Below the pieces are notes generated by a model. It searched no databases, was not told where the DNA came from, and worked only from the letters and a program-made list of their open reading frames with translations. Made by a program: the position numbers and the translations under genes. A stretch of DNA of 64,000 nucleotides, taken from assembly GCA_032718865.1 (NCBI GenBank), contig JALUTQ010000024.1:109501-173500 (forward strand). The letters are read 5' to 3'. Numbering within the stretch: the stretch's first letter is position 1; the number at the start of each line of letters is the position of its first letter. This document shows, one piece after another, positions 56,851 to 64,000 of this stretch. This DNA is from Tilletia caries (taxonomy: Eukaryota; Basidiomycota; Exobasidiomycetes; Tilletiales; Tilletiaceae).

Positions 56851-57325
56851 GCACAAAGCATGAGTCGACATATCAAGCTTGGGCAGAAGAGGGCCTGTCA
56901 GCTTCCATATAATCACAGGACCTTCAGGGAGCTTTCCCCGGTGTGAGAAAGAGCTTTGCAAGGTCTGTGAGGTGTGTGTTTAGCTATGTCGTGGTTCGTG
57001 AGGAGGGTCTTCCAACCACGCCGCCGCACCTGGCACCTCGACCAGTCGCCATACTATAGTAGTACTATCGATGACCACCTCTCCGTGGACCCTGGTATTG
57101 CTCTAGCTGTATTATTTACGAGCAGGAACAGGCATAGCTGGCGCCCTGCGAAGAACACGGGAAAGAGTTGTCTGGGATCGCCAGAATCGTGGATGCATCT
57201 CGCATGTCAGAACAGCATGTCCCGCGCCTCGATAGTATGAAGCACTCTGGACACAGACTGACGATAGGCATTCAGAACACGAGGGGGGAACGGGCCCAGC
57301 AGGATGATAATAATCAATAGCGCTC

Positions 57326-57565
57326 AGCCCGCCTTGTGTGAGATGGTCTGGGTCGCGTTGAGATGAGATCGAGTAACCTGCACTCGGGAGATGTCTCTCC
57401 CGCTCGTTCCCATATCCCAATCGTCCTGCACGCCCCCCATCATCGAACCCAAACCCGCGAACCTCATCAACAATCTCATTCATTTATCCCCTGGCGGCCC
57501 ATTCCAGACCCCCGCCGCCCCGCCCCGCCCCGCCCTGCGCCCCCGATAGTAGAAGGCGTATAAAA
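57326..57565. other. upstream region of the His/Gly-rich protein gene
   Basis: 240 bases, CCCCGCC-rich near 57515-57540. TATAAAAA directly abuts the start codon and is too close to act as its TATA box. Confidence 0.4.
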
Positions 57566-58776
57566 ATGCCGCGCGTCGCCCGTCCAGCGCGGGACGTCGT
57601 CGTCCGCGTTCCCAAGGTGCTTCCTTACACCAAGTCTTCCAATAATGCAAGAGATACAACAGCAGGTACGGGTGCGGTCACCTTGGATTCCTTACCGGCT
57701 GGCTCGTCCCATCATGCATCATCATCGTCAGCAGTGGCAGGCCCAGGCTCAGGAGCCGAGATTGCGCCTGTGAATGGGCACGTCGGCGGGGAACATCGGT
57801 CCAGCGGCGGCATTGGCGAGGGACGGGATGGCGGTATGATGAATGGAGCAGGAGGGGCAGGAGGAGCGTTACCGCAGACGCAGCATTTGATGCTCAAGGC
57901 GGAGACGTCTGCGGCGGAGTGGAACAGTCTTCTGATCTGGGCGCGCAGACAGCGTGGGCCGCAGTGGGATACGGGCACGGCTGTGTGAGTCTGGGCTTTT
58001 TTGAGCCTTCGCCTTTGGGGGCCCCTCGTCCTTCACTCCTGCCCTACTGAATACTTCTTGCTCCTTGGCTTCCGCCCCTTCCCTTTCCTCAGATGGCAGG
58101 TGGATCGACATAGTCAGGAGTACTACAGGTGAGATTGACCATTCATTCAAGCGTCTGCTCCTTCTTATCCTGCGCCGCGTTCCCCTTACCCTCTTCAATC
58201 TCCTCAACCCCCTCCCGTTCCACAACCAGCTTTTGCGCCAACCCGACCCAAAACAAGCTCGTCCGACTCAACCCCTCCGCCGCGCCTTCCTCCGACGCGC
58301 GAGCTGGCGCAGCGATAACGACAGCTGGAGCAGGAGCAGGAGCAGGGTCTCTACAACCGACGCCCACGTTACCCTCGAATCCTTCCTTTCCTGCCGAGTA
58401 CGAGCACCATCCACATGCACATCATCCCCACCCACATCCATATCACCTCCATCCGCACCATCATCAGCCACATCCGTACCCGCATCCACATCAACATCCA
58501 CATCAGCATCAGCATCCACATATGGCAGGCCCAGGGGAATATGCTCTCGATCCGCAAGCGCAAGCGCATGGGCATGGGCACGGGCCAGGCTATGGACATG
58601 ACGGATCCGGGTATGCACTAGTCGGACCTGATGGAGGAGGTGGAGCGATGGTGATGATGGGGAACGGGAACACGCATGGGAACGGGAACGGGAATGGCAG
58701 GGTGCTTGATCGAGAGGACAGTCCGCCTGTTGTCGGGCCTGGTCGGTCGGCGCGCTTACGGGCGGGTCGGGCGTGA
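57566..58776 (+). CDS. unrecognised protein with His-Pro repeat
   Basis: Predicted 333 aa in three exons: 57566-57984, 58093-58128 and 58230-58776. I do not recognise a domain. The N-terminal half is Gly/Ala/Ser-rich. The only block that looks conserved spans the introns: AEWNSLLIWARRQRGPQWDT, then VWQVDRHSQEYYSFCANPT and KLVRLNP. This could be a small folded core. The C-terminal third contains a long His/Pro/Gln repeat (HPHAHHPHPHPYHLHPHHHQ and more), then a Gly/Asn/His stretch (GNGNTHGNGNGNG). The His tract could bind metal or simply be an expanded microsatellite. The 36-nt exon 2 is supported by the frame on both sides. Cellular role unknown. Confidence 0.6.
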
Positions 58777-59400
58777 AGCCTTGTAGCTTGGAAGCTTGGG
58801 CGGCGCTGGACTGGACTGGAGGGCCATTTTGGGTTGCCGTCGAAGAACTTTTCTGTTGGAAGAACGCGGATCGGCCCATCTAAACATCGGCCCCTACCAT
58901 CGACCGTCGGTGGACAAGTCACCTTCCCCCGCCCCTCCCTCTGTCTCTACACACGCCGGCTCGACCAGACGTAGAGACCAGCACCCCGCCCTTCTCCTGC
59001 ACCGTCCCCTGCCCTCATCGCCGCGGACGCCAACCAACCTGCGGAAACCTACGCAAAAGAATTACCTGTACTTGTAATATAACGGAGCCCATCCTCCCCC
59101 CTTTCCCTTCCCTCTCTTACTGCCGTTCTAGCTCCCTCTCCCTTGCATATGTAAAACTGCTCTCAACCTTTCGTCGATGGACCTGTCCCAAAAAAGTCAT
59201 CTCCGCATTCTTCGTGACTCTCTCTCGTCACAGTTCTGGCAGTGACGATCTTCATCACGACCCGGGGAAGCGGAAAGCCCCATAGGATCCTTCTCCCTCG
59301 ATCGTGAAAGTGATTTCGTGTGTGAGATTTGTTTCTTCCGATTCGCGTAGCCTTACATCCCTCCGCTCCAGCCCTACTGTATGTACGCCTCCCTCCTCCC
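58777..59400. other. convergent intergenic region before ABP1 stop
   Basis: 624 bases, mostly pyrimidine-rich 3' sequence. Frames here have no recognisable content. Confidence 0.45.
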
Positions 59401-61482
59401 TCACTCCTGCAACTCCGTATAATTCGCCGGGAACAACCCCACACTCCCATCTTCCTCATTCGTACCCTCCCACCAATCCTCCGACGGGAAACTCAACCCG
59501 ACGATCCGCTGGCCCTCGACGAAACTCAGCTCGTTGTCTTCCGCGGCGGCGTAGTCGTAGAGCGCGATTGCGTAGGGTCCTGTGGGTGTTTCTGGTTCGG
59601 GCTCCGGGGCGGGAGTGGGTGGGGTGGCGGCGGCGGCTGGTGGGGGCGGTGGGGGAGGAGGAGGAGGGGGCGGTGGGATCTCTTCATCCTGGACTGTAGG
59701 TTCTTCCACCGCTGCTGCCGCAGGTGCCGGTGGCGGCGGAGGCGGTGGAGGCGGCGGAGGAACCTCCCCCTCTCCCTCCCCGTCCCCACCCTCATGATAC
59801 TCAATATAATTTGAAGGGAACAGGCCCACACCCCCATCCTCCTCATTCGTGCCCTCCCACCAATCCTCAGAGGCGAACGAAATATTGACGATCCGCTGGC
59901 CCTCGACAAAGTTGAGCTCGTTATCTTCGGAGGCAACGTAGTCGTAGAGCGCGATGCCGAAGGGCGGTCCAGAGCCGGCTGCTCCTCCGGACGTGGAGGT
60001 GGGAGTGGGTTCCGGTTCGGCCTCGGCGGCGGCTGGTGCTGGTGGTGGAGGTGGTGGAGGCGGGGGTGGAGGCGGTGGGATCTCTTCGTCCACGACAGTA
60101 GGTTCTTCCACCGCTGCAGCCGGAGCCGGTGGTGGTGGCGGCGGCGGCGGAGGAGGCGGAGGTGCCGACTCCTCTTCCTCCACCTGCTCATACTCAGGCT
60201 CAGCAGGAGGTGCCGGGGGCGCTGGCGGCGCAGAAGCCGCTGCATACCCAACAGCAGCCGCACCCGCCCCCACACCAGCGGAAGCACCCATAATCCCAGC
60301 CGCAGCCTTACCGACCTTCTTCTCGTCCTCGTCCTTCTCCTTCTGAGCGAGGGCCTGACGTTGGCTCCAGGTCAACTTACCCGCGCCCGATGCGGAGGGA
60401 ACACCGCGTGAAGGGGCAGGGGAGGAGGAGGATGCTGAGCCGCCGAATGCGAAGCGGGAGACGTCGAGCTTCTTGGGCTTGGCGAGGCTGACGGGGGTGT
60501 AGGTCGTTCCCACAGGTCCGATGCGGTCGTCTGACTCTTGCTCGGATGCCGGTGCCGGTGCCTGAGCGGCGACGGGGGCAGGAGCGGCAGCGGGAGCCCT
60601 GGGGATGATGGGAGCTGGGGTAGAGCTGATGGCGGGCCCGCGGATCGTAGGTGCAAAGCGATTTGGGGTGGGTGCACTGTCGTCGCCAAACGAAGGAGCG
60701 TTGGCGGCTGCTGTAGAGTTGAAACCGGGTGCATCGCGGGGTACAGCTGAGGAGGGCTTGAATGCATTGGTTGAAGGTGCGGGCTTCGGCGCCGCTGCCG
60801 GTGGAGGTGCAGGAGTAGGGGCAGCGGGTGCATCAGCAGTGGACATCTTGGCGACGCCAGCGCGAATCTGAGCGAGCTCATCCTTGCGGGACGAGTACGC
60901 GGTGCCTACGGGCTGAATGACGTCGTTGTTTTGTGATGCCGACGCGCTGGGCTTGGCGGCGCGAAGGGCAGCCATGTCTGGTGCTCCGACGGGGACGTAC
61001 GAGCTCTTGACGGGTGCGATGGGGACGTGTCGAGCGGTGTTGGCTGCTGCGCCTCCTGCCGAGTACTTTGAGCCCGAAGCTTCCTGCACCTTGCGCATGA
61101 TGACGCTGGGCTCGACGTCTTCCTCGGAGCGAGCATTGATGGTGAGGTGGTATCCCTTCAGGACCCGAGCGACGGATGCGGAGTGGGAGGGGAAGAGGCC
61201 CTTCTTGCGCTCGGGGACACCGGTGCCGAGCCAGTTGATGAGGACGAACTTGGGCAAGTTGGAGTTGGGGTCGAGGACGCGGGCGAAGGCGTAGTGGATC
61301 TGACCGTCGGAGAGTTCGTCTGCGAGGTCTTCGAGGGTTGCACTGGGCTCGCCGGTGGCTGCGACGCGGAGGTCGTTGGACTGGGCGGTGTATGCGAGGA
61401 CGGTGTATGCGAGCTCGCCGGTGAGGACGCGCTGGTACTCGGCCGCGATGGCAGGGCTGGAGAGGTTGACCTGCAGAGACAT
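59401..61482 (-). CDS. ABP1: actin-binding protein Abp1 (ADF-H plus two SH3 domains)
   Basis: Predicted 693 aa, one exon. Abp1/drebrin-like proteins bind F-actin at endocytic patches, activate Arp2/3 and recruit partners through SH3 domains. Residues about 1-135 form the ADF-homology domain (VNLSSPAIAAEYQRVLTGEL, FVLINWLGTGVPERKKGLF). A low-complexity middle follows, with repeated PVGTAYSSRKDEL / PVGTTYTPVS motifs and LTWSQRQALAQKEKDEDEKK. Two polyproline-plus-SH3 modules come next, with SH3 domains at about 505-562 and 637-693, each reading ALYDY...WWEGTNEEDG.VGLFP.NY. The linkers (EEPTV.DEEIPPPPPPPP) are nearly identical, so the module was duplicated within the gene. Most fungal Abp1 proteins have one SH3 domain. 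The ATG at MSLQVN was chosen over upstream in-frame codons. Confidence 0.93.
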   Translation of the reverse strand: MSLQVNLSSPAIAAEYQRVLTGELAYTVLAYTAQSNDLRVAATGEPSATLEDLADELSDGQIHYAFARVLDPNSNLPKFVLINWLGTGVPERKKGLFPSHSASVARVLKGYHLTINARSEEDVEPSVIMRKVQEASGSKYSAGGAAANTARHVPIAPVKSSYVPVGAPDMAALRAAKPSASASQNNDVIQPVGTAYSSRKDELAQIRAGVAKMSTADAPAAPTPAPPPAAAPKPAPSTNAFKPSSAVPRDAPGFNSTAAANAPSFGDDSAPTPNRFAPTIRGPAISSTPAPIIPRAPAAAPAPVAAQAPAPASEQESDDRIGPVGTTYTPVSLAKPKKLDVSRFAFGGSASSSSPAPSRGVPSASGAGKLTWSQRQALAQKEKDEDEKKVGKAAAGIMGASAGVGAGAAAVGYAAASAPPAPPAPPAEPEYEQVEEEESAPPPPPPPPPPPPAPAAAVEEPTVVDEEIPPPPPPPPPPPPPAPAAAEAEPEPTPTSTSGGAAGSGPPFGIALYDYVASEDNELNFVEGQRIVNISFASEDWWEGTNEEDGGVGLFPSNYIEYHEGGDGEGEGEVPPPPPPPPPPPAPAAAAVEEPTVQDEEIPPPPPPPPPPPPPAAAATPPTPAPEPEPETPTGPYAIALYDYAAAEDNELSFVEGQRIVGLSFPSEDWWEGTNEEDGSVGLFPANYTELQE

Positions 61483-61767
61483 CTTGCTTATGCTTATGCT
61501 TGGGCGTGGGCGAGGTCGACGTCGTCCAGATGCTCGTCGCTGTCGTTGTGGGCCAGGAGTCCGTGCGGGATGGGAGGCTGTGTGGCCACGTGGAAATTTA
61601 ATATCACGTGACTTACGCTGCCAGTCAATCGTTGCGCAACGATTCCATTCCAGTTCACTCACTCACTCACTCACTCGACGTCCAAGCGCTGGACTGGCTG
61701 TGAGCTTGCCATCGACGTCGAGCTCGAGCTCGAGCTGAAGGTGAAGTGAAGCTGGCTGCTTGTGAAG
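61483..61767. promoter_or_regulatory. bidirectional promoter, ABP1 / CCZ1-like
   Basis: 285 bases between divergent starts. It contains the perfect palindrome TCACGTGA at 61604-61611, an E-box of the type bound by bHLH factors, and a run of CACT repeats near 61658. Confidence 0.5.
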
Positions 61768-63081
61768 ATGCTCAACTTCCGCCTCTCGTGGCCAGCAGCA
61801 CTCCGCTCGTCCCCGTCCGCGTCTCCGATCTCTGCCCCGGTACATACTGCGGACGCGACAGCACCATCATCCAAGCCCACACCGACACCGACACCGACTC
61901 CATCAGCGCGCGAGCACAAGTCCAAAGCAAGCGGAATACCAGCCTCGGTCCGCTACTTCGCCATCTTCGACCCAAGACCGCCTGCGCTCAAGAGCAAAGG
62001 AAAGGGCAAGGGTAAGGGCAAGGGCAAGGAGCGAGCTACCGACGACGACAACGAGAACGAGGAACAGCCTCCATCGACCACCGTCCTCTTCTACTCATCA
62101 CCCTCCGAACCAACGACCACGCAGACCACCATCCAGCGCAGACTCGGTCTCGCCAGCGCCATCGTACACTTCTCCACCGAGCTCAACCAGCTCGCAACGA
62201 CAACCACCCCGGCACCGTCACAACCACCACCTTCGACAACAAGCGGGCCCAGTGCGCAAACGCCGATAAAGGACATGTCCAGATGGAGCGTCACAGCGTC
62301 CAAGACTCGCACTCTCACCCTGCGCGTCCGGCCCTTCGTCTATCTGCACGTCGTCATTGATCTGCCCCGGCTGCCCAGGTCCGTGCCCGCATCATCAACA
62401 GCAACAGGGACAGCGTCGAAGGCATCGCTCAAAGGGGCTCCGGGCGCGAAGGAGGGCAAACGGGCTGCGACTGTCAAGTGGGAGTATGTCGCTAATGGGG
62501 TGGCTGACGAGCCTGTCTTGGAGGCCATGGCCAATGCGTGGAATGCATTTGTGGTGAGTTTATGTGCAACCCTTTCTGCTCGAGGGGGGTGTAACGTCTG
62601 ATTCCTTCTTCATCTACAGGAACGTAATGGAGAGCCTTCGTCGCGCGACCCATCCGAATCGTCAATGGCTGCCCCTGACGATGACGACGAGGAGGAGGAG
62701 GAGGAGGAGAAATACCACCGAGCGCTGGAAAAGTTCTTCATGCCCTGGGTCCTCACCTGGGACCTCGCCTCCTCCTCCTTCCCAAGACCAAACAAACTGT
62801 CCTCACTATCAAACACAGGAACGATCCGAGGCGAGCGAAGTAAGTCGTCCTCGTTACGGAAAAGTATCACCGCTGCTGCTGCTGTTGGAGCTGGAGATGC
62901 CAGAAGTCGGCCGGGATCGGTGCATTCTTCCGGCAGGGATAGGGATAGGGATAGGGATAGGGATAGGGATAGGGATAGGGATAGAGACACTGGGAGAGGA
63001 TCACGGCCTTCTTCGACTGCGTCGACGGCTGCGCTCACTGCCGCCCTGGCAGACACCCTCAAGGTCCGGCCTCGGAAATAA
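61768..63081 (+). CDS. CCZ1-like protein (first Longin domain)
   Basis: Predicted 415 aa in two exons: 61768-62553 and 62620-63081. Ccz1 pairs with Mon1 as the GEF for Rab7/Ypt7 in vacuolar fusion. The evidence is the CCZ1/INTU/HPS4-type first Longin domain: RYFAIFDPRP, then TVLFYSSPSE, RRLGLASAIVHFSTEL, and later FVYLHVVIDLPR. After the intron come an acidic run and YHRALEKFFMPWVLTWDLAS. The rest is low-complexity Ser/Arg with an (Arg-Asp)n repeat from a GGGATA tandem array. It is shorter than typical CCZ1 and lacks clear second and third Longin domains. A GTAAGT at about 62840 could start another intron. It could be a truncated or differently spliced CCZ1, or a relative. Confidence 0.55.
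62935..62993. repeat. GGGATA hexanucleotide tandem repeat inside the CCZ1-like gene
   Basis: About nine to ten GGGATA units, read in frame as Arg-Asp repeats. Confidence 0.85.
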
Positions 63082-63107
63082 CCCTAGTCTTACCCCCCAT
63101 CCCTTCT

Positions 63108-64000
63108 CTAGTCCCCATGTAATTGTAACTCCTTCTTGCCAATACCCGGTAACGGTCCCCGTCCCACAAACCCATCATACTCGTCCCCCTGCCCATCATT
63201 CTCCGCCCCGTCCCTACCAGCGAGAGAGAGCGGTTCACCCTCAGGCGTCAGACCCGCCCGCTTAGCCGCATCCGCATCGAGCGCAGGCAGACTCTCGGTC
63301 GAGATGAGCTCGTAGACCGCATTGAGCGCGTAGAACCGGGCATACAGACTCGTCTGTGCCTCGCACTCCTCGAAGACGTCCCGATGATGTCCGTACGCAT
63401 GTACGAAGATCCGACTCAACCGCCTTGCGATCGATCCAAATTGCCGGAGGGACGCGTTCGGGATGTAGGTCCTTCCCGGGAAATGGCGCGGGTTGTTCAG
63501 CAGGGCCGAGGTGCCGTCTACCGTGTGGATGATGTAGTCGATCGCGCAGCACTGGCGGTCTTCGCCGTGCGAGGCGCAGACGTAGAGCCAGTCTCCCGCG
63601 TTCATGGCGCTGCAGGTGTCCGGGTTGGAGGTGCGCGTGCAGGCGGTTAGGAGCGTCGTTAGCCAGGGTGTCGTCAGATCTTGCACGATTCGGCTGTAGC
63701 GAAGAGGGGGAAGGGGAGGGGGGAAGCTGTCAGTCCCTTGGGTTGGGAGCGATGGCGCAGACGGAGAGATGGACTCACCGCAGCTGTTCATACACCCATA
63801 CATCCGTGTCCACATTCGGATGGCTAAACCCACTCCCAACCCCACCCCCGCCCGCAGCGCCGCTCTCCCCCTCCCCATCCCTCCCCTTCCCCTTCGCCGG
63901 ATCGGAGAAGACCTCCGAGCCCGGCGCAGGGGAGGTAGGCACCGCGACGATGCGCGCGACGTCATGCGGGTTCGAGTGCACGAGGAGCGAGATGTACTCC
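63108..64000 (-). CDS. MOB4/phocein-like Mob1-family protein (N-terminus outside window)
   Basis: Partial: exons 63108-63693 and 63779 to beyond 64000; the start lies off the right edge. Mob proteins are kinase co-activators; the phocein/Mob4 group belongs to STRIPAK complexes. Visible are VDTDVWVYEQLRR (split by an intron), the zinc-site residues in NPDTCSAMNAGDWLYVCASH and CCAIDYIIHTVDG, and FPGRTYIPNASLRQFGSIAR. RIFVHAYGHHRDVFEE and LYARFYALNAVYELIS follow. The DTCSAM and AIDYIIHTVDG patterns fit phocein better than Mob1. An extra Gly/Ala-rich linker sits before the Mob domain, and a C-terminal extension follows. It converges on the CCZ1-like gene with only 26 bases between stops. Confidence 0.87.
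   Translation of the reverse strand, partial: STSRSSCTRTRMTSRASSRCLPPLRRARRSSPIRRRGRGGMGRGRAALRAGVGLGVGLAIRMWTRMYGCMNSCGESISPSAPSLPTQGTDSFPPPLPPLRYSRIVQDLTTPWLTTLLTACTRTSNPDTCSAMNAGDWLYVCASHGEDRQCCAIDYIIHTVDGTSALLNNPRHFPGRTYIPNASLRQFGSIARRLSRIFVHAYGHHRDVFEECEAQTSLYARFYALNAVYELISTESLPALDADAAKRAGLTPEGEPLSLAGRDGAENDGQGDEYDGFVGRGPLPGIGKKELQLHGD

Larger units (their letters stand above)
55378..57325. repeat. right copy of 1.9 kb long inverted repeat (IR-R)
   Basis: Reverse-complement partner of about 2195-4122. It differs by scattered substitutions and indels, including an 11-12 bp tandem duplication near 55400 that is absent from the left copy. Its coding fragments match those in the left copy with orientation reversed. 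No terminal repeats or target duplication were found. Confidence 0.85.

Noticed and set aside
62935..62993. GGGATA array as a telomere-like repeat
   Set aside because: The unit is not a TTAGGG-type telomere repeat and it is in frame inside a gene; it is an internal microsatellite.

Overview
This window is nuclear DNA of a filamentous or yeast-like fungus, most probably a basidiomycete. It is GC-rich. Genes are packed closely on both strands and split by many short GT-AG introns of about 50-90 bases. The conserved genes are typically fungal: mitochondrial MGM101, RNA polymerase I RPA190, eIF4B, type II glutamine synthetase, TIM23, a PP-loop FAD synthase, ABP1, CCZ1-like and MOB4/phocein. I assembled gene models by hand from reading frame, splice sites and family knowledge. 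The complete main models give coding lengths divisible by three.

Layout. (1) 1-4.1 kb: a lipoate-protein ligase, then the left copy of a 1.9 kb repeat. (2) 4.4-19.1 kb: a housekeeping block with a short-chain dehydrogenase, MGM101, RPA190, eIF4B and glutamine synthetase. (3) 20.7-32.0 kb: four minus-strand DUF2235 alpha/beta-hydrolase genes in tandem units of about 3.3-3.5 kb. (4) 32.8-37.3 kb: FAD synthase, a poorly resolved stretch and TIM23. (5) 38.3-45.7 kb: three more DUF2235 genes on the plus strand. (6) 45.9-48.2 kb: a Mutator-like element with 124-bp terminal inverted repeats and a 9-bp target duplication, carrying two smaller nested elements. (7) 48.4-52.0 kb: a complete PIF/Harbinger transposon encoding a DDE transposase and a Myb/SANT-like partner. 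(8) 52.3-55.0 kb: a membrane-anchored heparinase II/III-like lyase. (9) 55.4-57.3 kb: the right copy of the 1.9 kb repeat, inverted relative to the left. (10) 57.6-64 kb: an unrecognised His/Gly-rich protein, ABP1, a CCZ1-like protein and a partial MOB4.

The housekeeping genes are unrelated single-copy functions. The accessory part is a seven-member DUF2235 family split into two opposed groups around FAD1 and TIM23, next to a transposon-rich patch. The whole is bracketed by near-identical inverted repeats about 51 kb apart. The DUF2235 paralogs keep their catalytic motifs. They show signs of recent duplication, a possible conversion patch, intron-number differences and one C-terminal nonsense change. 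Their substrate cannot be read from the sequence.
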